A DNA stretch of 64,000 nucleotides from an uncultured Lachnospiraceae bacterium (GTDB lineage: Bacteria; Bacillota; Clostridia; Lachnospirales; Lachnospiraceae). How positions within the stretch are numbered: the stretch's first letter is position 1; every line of letters begins with the position of its first letter. The stretch covers positions 55,458-119,457 of the forward strand of contig CANDGI010000004.1 of assembly GCA_947384285.1 (NCBI GenBank), in the 5' to 3' direction. Of the stretch, positions 55,049 to 63,819 are shown piece after piece. The translations under genes and the position numbers were made by a program. The notes beneath the pieces are model-generated. The model saw nothing but the letters and a program-made list of their open reading frames with translations. It did no database searches and had not been told where the DNA came from.

Positions 55049-55796
55049 GGTATTCCCTGCTTTTCGCTTGCTTTTTTAACCTTCGATTACTCTGGCAGTT
55101 AAATATCGCAGCAGATGAAAATTTGACTGGGCAAGATGTTACGATATTTAACCACTGGAGTAATTGTTCCTTCTACCACATATTATCCCATACTCGTGCC
55201 AGATTGGCAACCACTATATATAGATGTCGACGTCTTGCAAAGAAATCTCTATTTTTCTCATCTGCCAGCCCTTACCAGAACTTTGTTCGGGTCTTTGACA
55301 GCTGGAAATTTAATTAAGCCGTTAAACCCCTTATAATATCTACATTTTCTCCGTCAAGTATTTTGTCTTGATATTTAGCAATGTCGTAATCTCTTGATTT
55401 TTTTCTGTTGTATGTGTAGTATACTTATATACATGCCAAAACGAACTCTTTATCTCATAACCCCGCATAATATCAGGATATCATAAAAAATCTAAGAATT
55501 GAAAAAAATACTGTATATTATAACTTGGATTCAAACTGCTGCAACGCTTATAAATCAAGGGCTATAGCAGTTTTATTTTTTCAAAGTGTCAAAGATAAGG
55601 AACCCCAGACCCACAAACCATGCAGGCATTTATTGCAGACTCAACTCCAAATCCATGCGGTGCATTCTCTGTATTATGAAAGAACTCAACATCAGAAAGC
55701 AAGTGGTCACGGTGCTGGCCGCTTTATTTGTAAATTTTTTGCACCTCAAAATGCTGTTTGGTGTTTTATATTTTTTCTCTTACAGGAGTGTATTTA
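55049..55796. other. Gene-free decayed stretch
   Basis: No intact gene. On the minus strand a short remnant reads SRDYDIAKYQDKILDGENVD before a stop near 55315. A plus-strand hairpin AAACTGCT/AGCAGTTT (55533-55573) with TTATTTTTT resembles a terminator for a lost gene. The sua5 promoter should lie near 55060-55120 but is not obvious. Confidence 0.5.
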
Positions 55797-56305
55797 TTAG
55801 TCTGCGTTTTGGCATGGATAAGTTCTCCTTCGGAAATAGCTGGTAAGAGCCTTCCCGTCCTTATGAAGCAAATGCTCCTCCAGCCCATATGCCTTGGCAG
55901 CATTCCCCACTGTTTCTATTTCAAACCAGATTCCCGGTATTATCCCAGCTTCTTTGATTTTCTCCACAGTTTTATCAATCTCATTGGGAAACAGCTCTGC
56001 GGACACCTTACAGCCCCCATGGAGATATCCCAGGGAACGTCCTTTTCCTTGTACCATCCGCAGTCAATGACAAAATAGCCAAATCCCTTTTCCTTGATGG
56101 CTTCCACAATACTGCAGATATTCTCATGAGAAGGATTTCCCCATGTGGTACAATACTCATTGAACACAATAGGAAGATCACGTTCTGTTTCCGGTATATG
56201 CTCCATTCCTTCTAAGACAGCCTTTGCCAGCCTTCCGGCAAAAATATCCAAAGATTCCGTGCAGGCAGCACTTACAATTGCCTTTAGCGTTACAAATTCC
56301 TGGCT
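55797..56305 (-). pseudogene. Broken alpha-galactosidase-like glycoside hydrolase
   Basis: Two frames, shifted near 56040, together read like the barrel of a GH36-type enzyme. The first (56305 to about 56040) has IVFNEYCTTWGNPSHENI and GFGYFVIDCGWYKEKDVPW; the second (56057-55797) continues ELFPNEIDKTVEKIKEAGII, PGIWFEIETVGNAAKAYG and a final LLHKDGKALTS. The 5' part and the rest of the barrel are missing. It is not a copy of the intact galactosidase at 47374. Confidence 0.75.
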
Positions 56306-56673
56306 CTATGGTTTATTATATTTTAATAAGAGAAATGCCAACAGGCAATGGTTTTGCCGATATGGTCTTTCTGCATAAGCGCACTTCTTATGGAAATCAC
56401 TTGCGTCAAAGCCTGCCCGGAACATGGCAAATACTTTGACGGCCCTGCCTTCTTATCCCATGTAACCTTCAACAGCAAAAAGATGGAAAATATGTGATGC
56501 ATCAAAGCCATATGACGCAAGATGATAAGGAAGATGATAAGCCGGTAATATGTTTAAAATCTTTTCCCCACATTAAAATTGTTTTAGGCGAAATATTTGA
56601 AGGTGCAGTATAAAAAAACCAGCAGCAGCCGGAAACCTTTCCCATAAGTTTCCGGCTCTTATTATGTATATTC
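56306..56673. other. Gap with amidase terminator and a short relic
   Basis: It includes the terminator at 56612-56657 and, around 56330-56450, scraps of a frame with FRAGFDASDFHKKC that resembles a TLDc-type segment. No intact gene. Confidence 0.5.
56612..56657 (-). terminator. Terminator after the amidase gene
   Basis: On the minus strand AGCCGGAAAC pairs perfectly with GTTTCCGGCT around an 11-base loop, followed by GCTGCTGGTTTTTTT. Confidence 0.85.
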
Positions 56674-57335
56674 CTAATTTCCCTGCTGCCCTGACGCTTC
56701 GGACTTATTTCCCTCCTGCTGTCCTGACGCTTTAGGCTTATTTCCCTCCTGTTTTTCTGTCGTTCCTGCTGCACTCCGGCCTAGATATTCCAGAATCCCG
56801 TCTCTCACTGCATTTGCCACCTTCTTCTGGTACTCCTCCGTTGTCAAAAGTGCAGCTTCCCCGGAATTGCTTAAGAATCCGCACTCCACAATTACAGTGG
56901 GGCTTGGGGTCTTTTTCAGCAGAAAATAGCTTTCATTTGCCTTTGCCTGCCTGTGGTTTTGAGGGTCTAACTGCTCCACCAGGATTTTCTGCAAAACCTC
57001 CGCCAGCTTTTTCCCTTCCGCAGACTGTCCGTAGTAAAAGACTTGAGCGCCCTTTACCGATTCCTCCGGGTAGCTGTTTTGATGGATGCTTACCGTAAAC
57101 ACTGGTTTTGCTTCCGTTATGATTTCACAGCGCTTGCGCATATCTTCTACTTTTTTGTTTTTGGAGGACTGCTGGTAAAGCCCGCCTTCATCTGTCCGTG
57201 TCATAACAATTTTTATCCCGTCCTTTTCCAAAAGCCCCTGCAGCTCTTTGGCAATTTTCAGGTTGATATCTTTTTCCTTTGCTTTGTTGATGCCGATTTT
57301 CCCCGGGTCATCCCCGCCGTGGGGCGGCGGTAACT
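56674..57335 (-). pseudogene. cwlD: N-acetylmuramoyl-L-alanine amidase (CwlD-like), 5' end lost at a mobile-element junction
   Basis: The frame continues upstream of the first possible start as HGGDDPGKIGINKAKEKDIN, then IKIVMTRTDEGG, FTVSIHQNSYPEESVKGAQV, SYFLLKKTPSPTVIVECGFL and VRDGILEYL, all typical amidase_3. The first zinc histidine survives in HGG but the usual D-P/A-G before it and the signal region are replaced by foreign sequence at about 57335. A large serine recombinase gene starts 75 bases beyond. The tail has two 33-bp repeats. Without its start it is probably inactive, unless a TTG at 57231 is used for a shortened form. Confidence 0.8.
56679..56755. repeat. Two 33-bp repeats in the amidase 3' end
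   Basis: The segment encoding EGNKPKASGQQ and EGNKSEASGQQ is a 33-bp tandem duplication with few differences, in frame with the amidase. Confidence 0.8.
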
Positions 57336-57390
57336 TGCGGAAAAAGGTACGGATTGAATTGTATCTTGTAGATGTGGACTTTTACTGTAT

Positions 57391-57415
57391 CGGCTGATGT
57401 TTAATACATCAGCCG
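57391..57415. terminator. Hairpin at the recombinase stop
   Basis: CGGCTGATGT and ACATCAGCCG (10 bp, perfect) enclose a 5-base loop; the recombinase TGA stop lies inside the right arm. The T tract is weak, so it may be a terminator or part of the element end. Confidence 0.55.
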
Positions 57416-59016
57416 ATATTCTCTTTGTTAGTGTAAACTGTTTTGAAAAGCGTTTCTAACTCACTTGAAAAATTGTAAGTAATTTTGATTTTGTGGTTTT
57501 CATATACCGTTATTTGATGTATCATTTCTACCACAATATCCCTGTCCAATTTTTCGATAGTTCTAAGCTCTAACAGACGTTTTATCCACGGGCTGTCAAA
57601 AATATCCGGCGTAGCTTCGTCCTGCCTGTTGTCTATGCTTTCAAGCTGTTTTTCCAGTAATTCTTCTTTCTTTAGGTAATCCTGCCGATATGTGACAAAT
57701 TCATCTTTGGAAATCAGCTCACTTCGGTAATCCTCATAAACCGCTTTTTTCAGCTTCCGTACCTTTTCCAGTTCGGCGGTCAGACGGGTTTTCTCATTTT
57801 CATTTACCCGCTTCATCGTAACGGCTGCCTCTTGGTTCTGTTCGATAACTTCACGCATATTGTCAATGTTTAGCATAATTACTTTCAAATCTTCCAAAAT
57901 GATTTTTTCTAAAAACCAATGCGGTATAGGGTGTGGAGTACAATATTGTCTGCCGGAGCGTACATATGTCCCACAATAGTAATTGACTGTACCACCATTA
58001 TTTTTTGAACCGATTTTCTTAGTTAAAGCCCTGCCGCAGTCCCCGCATTTCAAAAAACCTGCAAAAATACTCATGTTGCTGTTTAAGTCAAGATTGCGTG
58101 TCCTGCGCTTTAACAAATCCTGCACCTTGTTCCATGTTTCATCATCAATGATCGCTTCATGTGTGCCTTTTACTATAATCCAATCTTCTTTGTCCTGGGC
58201 TTTGGACTTCCCTCTCATTCTCTGGCTTTTCTTGTTCTGCACCATATTACCGATATACATTTCATTTTGAAGAATACGGTTTATGGTAGAATATGTCCAA
58301 TAAGAGGTACCTTCTAAACGGTTGCTGTTCCTGTAATGATCTCCGTTTATCTTTTTGTATTCAGACGGGCATACAATTCCGTCCTCATTCAGCATAGCCG
58401 CAATACGGATTTTTCCATATCCTTCTATATAGAGTTTGAAGATTTTGCGGATAACTCCGGCGGCATATTCATCAATAACCAGCTTGTTTTTATCAGCAGG
58501 CGATTTTTTATATCCATAGGAAGCAAACGCTCCTATAAATTCCCCTGCCCTCTGTTTGGTTTTCATGGAAGCATGGACTTTTTTTGAAATGTCCCGTGCG
58601 TACTGCTCATTAAAGATATTCTTTATAGGCAGCAGCATATCATAAGCCTGCTTCATGCTGTCGATATGATCCGTAATGGAAATGAAACGTACTTCATGAT
58701 CCGGGAAATAGCGTTCCAAATATTTTCCTGTGTCAATGTAATCACGTCCGAACCTTGAAAGGTCTTTCACAATCACACAATTCACTTTTCCGGCTTCTAT
58801 GTCTGCAATCATTCTCTTAAATGACGGGCGGTTAAAATTCGTTCCCGTGAAACCGTCATCTATGTAAGTGTCATACAAAACAAAGTCGTCCTTGTCTTTT
58901 AAGTAATCTGTAATCAGTTTCCTCTGGTTTCCAATACTGTCACTCTCTGCCTTATCGCCGTCCTCTCTTGATAACCGAATATATTCAGCCACGTTGAAAA
59001 GTATATGTTTCCTCAT
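57409..59016 (-). CDS. Large serine recombinase
   Basis: A 535-residue site-specific recombinase. The resolvase domain starts AEYIRLSREDGDKAESDSIG (catalytic serine in RLS) and has DDGFTGTNFNRPSFKRMIAD and VIVKDLSRFGRDYI. A recombinase domain follows (SYWTYSTINRILQNEMYIGN), then a zinc ribbon FLKCGDCGRALTKK with a later YYC and C, and a coiled-coil near 420-470. It closely resembles recombinases of Clostridia integrative elements. Its stop lies 75 bases from the broken amidase gene, as expected for an element integrated in that gene. Confidence 0.93.
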   Translation of the reverse strand: MRKHILFNVAEYIRLSREDGDKAESDSIGNQRKLITDYLKDKDDFVLYDTYIDDGFTGTNFNRPSFKRMIADIEAGKVNCVIVKDLSRFGRDYIDTGKYLERYFPDHEVRFISITDHIDSMKQAYDMLLPIKNIFNEQYARDISKKVHASMKTKQRAGEFIGAFASYGYKKSPADKNKLVIDEYAAGVIRKIFKLYIEGYGKIRIAAMLNEDGIVCPSEYKKINGDHYRNSNRLEGTSYWTYSTINRILQNEMYIGNMVQNKKSQRMRGKSKAQDKEDWIIVKGTHEAIIDDETWNKVQDLLKRRTRNLDLNSNMSIFAGFLKCGDCGRALTKKIGSKNNGGTVNYYCGTYVRSGRQYCTPHPIPHWFLEKIILEDLKVIMLNIDNMREVIEQNQEAAVTMKRVNENEKTRLTAELEKVRKLKKAVYEDYRSELISKDEFVTYRQDYLKKEELLEKQLESIDNRQDEATPDIFDSPWIKRLLELRTIEKLDRDIVVEMIHQITVYENHKIKITYNFSSELETLFKTVYTNKENIG

Positions 59017-59086
59017 AATCGTTTACCTTTCAACCGCTTCCCTTGATCGTATTTTACTACAAAGGAGCGAATTTTCCAATGATTTT

Positions 59087-59227
59087 TCACGGGGAAGCAA
59101 CTTCTTTTTTTGTTTGTTCTTGTGCATGGGTCTGAATAATTCGGTTTACAAGCTCTGCGACAGTGATTTTGGCTAAAAATTCTCTTTCAATGGTATAGCG
59201 TATTGTTTCCTGCCTGCCATTTTTCAA
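59087..59227 (-). CDS. Small protein upstream of the serine recombinase
   Basis: A 46-residue protein starting at TTG (KNGRQETIRYTIEREFLAKI) and ending TKKEVASP. AGGAGGG lies 8 bases before the start, which is a strong site. It precedes the recombinase by 70 bases on the same strand. Similar short proteins accompany recombinases in Clostridia integrative elements. Function unknown. Confidence 0.6.
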   Translation of the reverse strand: MKNGRQETIRYTIEREFLAKITVAELVNRIIQTHAQEQTKKEVASP

Positions 59228-59410
59228 TCGGCTATCCCTCCTGCATATAATCAATTAAAAGTTATGCAATCTATTCATAACAGCATATTAGATACAGCTT
59301 GTCCAATATGCTAAGGTATGCTGCTTATATTTTCCTTTTGGGTTCGGCTTTATGCTGCCACCGCCCCATGCCTGCGGAGAAAAGTTGTTTCAAAAATTTT
59401 TAGTCAAGGC

Positions 59411-59446
59411 ATAATAAAACCCGCTGAAAATGGTTATCAGTCGGGT
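59411..59446 (-). terminator. Terminator downstream of the response-regulator relic
   Basis: On the minus strand ACCCGACTGA pairs with TCAGCGGGT around 9 bases and is followed by TTTATT. Confidence 0.6.
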
Positions 59447-59584
59447 GTGCTGAATGGTGTGTCGTAATGATAGAGGGAAGAATAGCAGGCATAGGGATTG
59501 AGTACCCAATCCCGTTTTTTCTATTTCAGACATACCGTCCGAGCGCGAAAAATGCTTGTTGGGAATATGTCTAAAAAATAAAAA

Positions 59585-59692
59585 GGCAAAAAACGGCGGC
59601 GGGCGAAGCAGCCGGAACGGGAAAAGGAAACAGCCATTGCCGCCCGGAAAAGGATTTCTAAGCGTCCACAAGAAAAGAACACCGGGAAATGA
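59585..59692 (+). pseudogene. Relaxase/mobilization-protein-like tail relic 1
   Basis: A plus-strand frame reads KRRRAKQPEREKETAIAARK and ends RPQEKNTGK before TGA. A similar lysine/arginine-rich tail with AKQPERE lies at 61492-61602. Such tails are typical of mobilization proteins, but no catalytic part is present. Confidence 0.4.
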
Positions 59693-59720
59693 CAATGTAT
59701 CTATCATCATTTCCCGGCGT

Positions 59721-59909
59721 TTATCCGCTGAATTTATAGCCGACACCTAACACGGTTTTTATGTAGGTCGGGTTTTTGCTGTCCGGCTCTATCTTTTTCC
59801 GCAGGTTGTAAATCACATTGACAACGCTTGAATGGCAGCTATCACTATCCATGTTCCAAACAGCTTCAAAAATCTGTTCTTGTGTAAAGACAATACCCGG
59901 ATTGGACGC
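59721..59909 (-). pseudogene. Response regulator, DNA-binding-domain relic
   Basis: The frame reads LASNPGIVFTQEQIFEAVW, then SSVVNVIYNLRKKIEPDS, KNPTYIKTVLGVGYKFSG and stop. This is the end of an OmpR-type winged-helix domain as in VanR-like regulators. The receiver domain is missing; upstream the frame is closed by a stop. Confidence 0.8.
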
Positions 59910-59962
59910 AAGGAATACTCAACACTAATAATTTACTCATATTTGACTTTGTATGTGTATTA

Positions 59963-61383
59963 TCATATATTTCTTTTTGATATATATTCAAGAATGATGT
60001 CAGCACATTTCTGAGTGCCAACAGAGCTGTCAATACAGAGTTCATATTGATGTGGGTCGCCCCACTTCTTCCCGGATATATTTCTGTAATAAGCTGCCCG
60101 TGCCGTGTCAGAGCGTTCAATATTCTTTTTTCCCTCGTCCCATGTGTCCCCGTACATTTCCATAACTTTTTTCGTGCGGTAGTCTTTCGGGGCATATATG
60201 AAAATCCTTACTAAGTTCTTTTGGCGGCGTAGGACATAATCGGCTGAACGTCCAACAATGACGCATGAACCAGCTTCTGCAATCATTTTTATAACTCTGT
60301 CCTGTGCGATTACGGCTTGCTGTATCACATTGGTACTCAAATACAATTCACGCATGGCAGCATTTTCATCAGAATTGATATTGGAAATAAATTCACTTGC
60401 AAGACCGCTTTCTTTTGCGGCAATCGCAGTCATTTCTTTGTAGTAGCAGGGAATGTTCATTTTTTCCGCTACTGACTGCCCAATCTGCTTCCCGGCTGTT
60501 CCGTGTTCGCGGGCAATCGTGATGATAACGCCGGGAGTGGAAGCCTGTATTGTCTGTACGCCTATTTTCGGCTGCGATTTATGTTTCTCCTGCTCTAATG
60601 TTTTCCACAATCTTACCATGACGATACCTGTAATGAAAATAGCAATTATATCAGCAATCGGGGCAGCCCAAAAGATACCTGTAACGCCGCTGAATATTGG
60701 AACAATAAGCGAAAATATAATGAGCAGTACATCTCTTAAAACGGATAAAGGAGCTGCCGTTTTTGCGTGTCCTATGGATTGCAGGAAAATCGCACACACT
60801 TTTTGTACGCAAGTAAAGATTATTAAGGAAAGATAAATGCGCAGGCATAAAACGGCGAATTGTGTGTAAAGTTCTCCGTCTGCGCCAAACATCTTAATAA
60901 ACAACAGCGGGAATGCTTCAAAAAGGATTGTGCATATAATACAGACAATGACCGTCCACTTGATAATGAGCTTTAATAATTCCTGCACCCGGCTAAACTG
61001 CCGTGCGCCATAATTATATCCTACGATTGGCTGTGTTAAAAAACTGGAAGTACCCAAAGCCATAACACGCTTCAAAACCCTTGCATTTCAATAAAACTTT
61101 TAAGGGAAATTTTGAAAGTCTTGCTTTTTGTCAGATATGGGGCGCAAATAATAAAGCTAACGAACTGCCCTAATATGGTTGCATAGGCAGCTCCTTTAAT
61201 TCCCAATCCTAAAACGAAAATTGCTATCGGATCGCCTATGATATTGATAACTGCACCGACTAACATGGCACACATGGCATAGCGGGGGCTTCCGTCTGCA
61301 CGAATGATAGAAGCAAGAGTATTCTGCACGAATGCTAAAGGTATCATAGCATAAATGATAAACCCATAGTCGTGTGCCAGTGA
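59963..61383 (-). pseudogene. MATE transporter fused to cytidylate-kinase-like domain, truncated and frameshifted
   Basis: Two frames. The first (61383-61072) covers middle membrane segments (YAMIPLAFVQNTLASIIRAD, AVINIIGDPIAIFVLGLGIK); the second (61075-59963) has the rest of the MATE fold (GTSSFLTQPIVGYNYGARQF) and then a cytidylate-kinase-like domain starting VIITIAREHGTAGKQIGQSV with CVIVGRSADYVLRR and YYRNISGKKWGDPHQYELCI. The shift is in a GGGTTTT run near 61078. The first 90 residues or so of the transporter are missing. It is therefore probably dead. Confidence 0.8.
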
Positions 61384-61783
61384 TAATCAGCTATTATATC
61401 AAAATCAGTTTTCAAAAGTCAAGAAAGCAAATTTTAAAAAAATGCACAAAAAAGTAAGCAATGGCACTGTACATGTTGCCATTCCCCGGCGTATAGGAAA
61501 CAGCAAAAGAAAGTAAAGCAGTATGACACGATCAAGCAGAACGTAGACAGTATTTTGCGGCAGGCGAAGCAGCCGGAACGGGAGAAACAGACAAAGAGGT
61601 AATGCGGACAGTTAAGGCTAATATGATTTTTCCTATAAGTTTTTCTTCGCTGTCTTTAGCAGTAATGATGATTACTTTTGCCATTTATATTTCTTCTTCC
61701 AATTGCTTTTTGACTTCTGCATCCAGTTCCAAGAAAAATTTTTGAAACAATACTACGATTAGGGATACAATACATGGTGTTTA
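61384..61783. other. Gap with relaxase-like relic
   Basis: It contains a plus-strand tail relic (61492-61602) and a short hairpin AATGGC/GCCATT near 61463. Nothing else was recognised; the DNA is AT-rich near both ends. Confidence 0.5.
61492..61602 (+). pseudogene. Relaxase/mobilization-protein-like tail relic 2
   Basis: The frame reads RKQQKKVKQYDTIKQNVDSI, then LRQAKQPEREKQTKR and stop. It shares AKQPERE with the relic at 59585. Consistent with the C-terminus of a relaxase from an integrative element. Confidence 0.4.
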
Positions 61784-62218
61784 TTATTTAATTTTATTGA
61801 TACCGTCACGGTACAGGCTGCAGTAAAGTTCAAGCAGACGGACTAATTCCTCGCTCTCGTTTTTTCCCATATCTGTGATTACGCATTCCTCTTTTTCCCA
61901 AAGGGGCGCAACCACTTCCTCACAATGCTTTCTCCCCTTTTCTGTCAGTACAATATATTTGTGCCTGCGGTCAGTGGGAATTTCTTTCAGTTCCACATAT
62001 CCGTCCTCCCAAAAGGATTTTACAACAAGGTTGACGGTCTGTTTTGGATAATGGGTGTCACGGCTGATTTGTTTCTGTGTGCAGCCACTGCCTGTTTCGT
62101 ATATTTCTTCCAAAATGACAAGGCTGATATAAGTCATGCCTTTTGCTTTTGCGTATTCTTCGTATGCGTCATCTATGCTTTTCAGATAGTTTATCAGTTT
62201 GTCCTGCTCCTTTTTCAT
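61784..62218 (-). CDS. MarR-family transcriptional regulator
   Basis: A 144-residue winged-helix protein: SLVILEEIYETGSGCTQKQI, SRDTHYPKQTVNLVVKSFWE (recognition helix) and LKEIPTDRRHKYIVLTEKGR (wing, with the conserved D-R-R). It is the second gene after a MATE exporter (14 bases), and a palindrome overlapping the promoter is its probable operator. It would repress the exporter until a ligand binds. Confidence 0.9.
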   Translation of the reverse strand: MKKEQDKLINYLKSIDDAYEEYAKAKGMTYISLVILEEIYETGSGCTQKQISRDTHYPKQTVNLVVKSFWEDGYVELKEIPTDRRHKYIVLTEKGRKHCEEVVAPLWEKEECVITDMGKNESEELVRLLELYCSLYRDGINKIK

Positions 62219-62232
62219 GCTTCTGCCCCTCC

Positions 62233-63573
62233 TTATGCGTAGTGAAATTTTGACTTCATTTTGTTAAAATAGAATACCGACAATAAAATGCTTAAAACCT
62301 CTGCTGCCGGCATGGAAATCCATACGCCGTCCACACCGAAAACCGCAGGAAAAACCAAAAGCGGAATGATAAGGAATATCAGTGTCCGAAACAGGGATAG
62401 GATCGCAGAGGTTTTTCCGTCATTGAGTGCTGTGAAAAAGCCAGACGCAAACAGGTTAACGCCCATTAACAGAAACGCACCCGCAAAAATAAAAATCCCA
62501 CGGACAGCCATATCAAGTACGCTTTTTACATCCCTCGCAAACAAAAGCGCAATTGGTCTTGCCAGTGGGAAGGAAATCAAAAAGGTAATCACGGACATGA
62601 CAGCAATCGTTTTTAGTGCAATACGGTACAGTTTATTCAGTTCTGTGTAATTTTCGCTTCCGTAATGGAAACTGATAACAGGGGCTATCCCTTGAATATA
62701 TCCGGCATAAGCAGCGGAAAGGATTGTCTGCACGGATAAAATAATTGCAGCCGCCGCAACGCCGTTGGAACCCGCCAAATTCATCAGAATAATATTCATG
62801 GCAATCATGGTAATCGTTACGGCAAGCATACCAACCATTTCACTCATGCCGTTACTGCAAGCCTTTAATAGTGCCTTGCCATTAAACCACGGGCGCACAA
62901 AGCAGAGTGAACCTTTTCGGTTGGCAAAAAAGAAAACCAGTCCGATTACCGACTGTAAAATATAACCTGCCGCCGTAGCGTAGGCTGCACCCGCCACCCC
63001 GCAGGGGATTACCTTAATCAGCACATAATCCAAAATAATGTTCGTTATGCCGCCTGCAAGGGAAAGCCCAAAGCCAAGACTGGGTTTTCCCGCTGCAACA
63101 AGGAAAATCTCAAAAATAATACTGAGCATTGCAAACGGTATCAGAAGAAAAATGGGTACGGCATAGGCTTCACAAAGAGAATACAGCATTTCATCTGCGC
63201 CCATTGCGTGTAAAATCGGTTTTCTAAATACAATGCCAATGATACAGAAGACCGTACTGACAATGACAGCAAACAGCACAAAGAATGTGAAGTTTTTCCG
63301 TGCCTCTTCATCTTTTCCCTTTCCCATTTGGTTTGATACCAATGCGCACCCTCCAGTTGCAATCATTGTACCGATTGCAAGGGCAATCGCAAGAAACGGA
63401 GCTGCAATGCTGACAGCCGAAAGTGCGTCTGTTCCAAGCAGGTTGGAAACAAAGAGTTCATCTACAAGACTGTAGATGTTCATAAAGATGTTGGATAGTA
63501 TCGTAAGCAGGGCATATTTCAGCAACGAAGCCGTTGATACTTTGATGTTAAGTGTGTTTTTCAGCTGTTCCAC
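62233..63573 (-). CDS. MATE family multidrug efflux transporter
   Basis: A 446-residue protein with twelve membrane segments in two similar halves. MATE markers are IYSLVDELFVSNLLGTDALS, IATGGCALVSNQMGKGKDEE and the second-half GIAPVISFHYGSENYTELNK. It would export drugs or cations using a sodium or proton gradient. It is the first gene of the MATE-MarR operon. Confidence 0.93.
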   Translation of the reverse strand: MEQLKNTLNIKVSTASLLKYALLTILSNIFMNIYSLVDELFVSNLLGTDALSAVSIAAPFLAIALAIGTMIATGGCALVSNQMGKGKDEEARKNFTFFVLFAVIVSTVFCIIGIVFRKPILHAMGADEMLYSLCEAYAVPIFLLIPFAMLSIIFEIFLVAAGKPSLGFGLSLAGGITNIILDYVLIKVIPCGVAGAAYATAAGYILQSVIGLVFFFANRKGSLCFVRPWFNGKALLKACSNGMSEMVGMLAVTITMIAMNIILMNLAGSNGVAAAAIILSVQTILSAAYAGYIQGIAPVISFHYGSENYTELNKLYRIALKTIAVMSVITFLISFPLARPIALLFARDVKSVLDMAVRGIFIFAGAFLLMGVNLFASGFFTALNDGKTSAILSLFRTLIFLIIPLLVFPAVFGVDGVWISMPAAEVLSILLSVFYFNKMKSKFHYA

Positions 63574-63606
63574 TTTTTACCTCCTTATAAGTCTGGTTAA
63601 TTAACG

Positions 63607-63652
63607 GTCAATAATATTGACTATTCTAACACGGAATAGAAAATTGTCAATA
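63607..63652 (-). promoter_or_regulatory. Promoter and MarR operator of the MATE operon
   Basis: On the minus strand TTGACA (63645-63650) and TAGAAT (63623-63628) are 16 bases apart. Immediately after the -10 lies the perfect palindrome GTCAATAATATTGAC (63607-63621). A further GTCAATA half-site overlaps the -35 (63646-63652). This layout fits repression by the MarR protein encoded in the same operon. Confidence 0.8.
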
Positions 63653-63819
63653 GAATTTTGTTATATATAATAAAAAAATGGGAAACAGCAGTCCGCAGAC
63701 CGCCATTCCCCGGCGTTTTATTACTCCATATCTTCAGCAGGCAGAAACACAAGCTCTGCAAATTCTTTCTCGGTCAGTTTCTTCAAAGTTGAATTGTTCT
63801 ACGCGCTTATACCATTTTT

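Larger units (their letters stand above)
59228..59720. other. Gap with relaxase-like relic and hairpins
   Basis: It includes hairpin AGCATATT/AATATGCT near 59283, a minus-strand terminator (59411-59446), a plus-strand relic ending RPQEKNTGK (59585-59692) and hairpin CCGGGAAATGA/TCATTTCCCGG (59682-59717). No intact gene. Confidence 0.55.

Noticed and set aside
61072-61083. Programmed frameshift in the MATE-kinase gene
   Set aside because: The run GGGTTTT is slippery, but the N-terminal third of the transporter is also missing, so decay is simpler.
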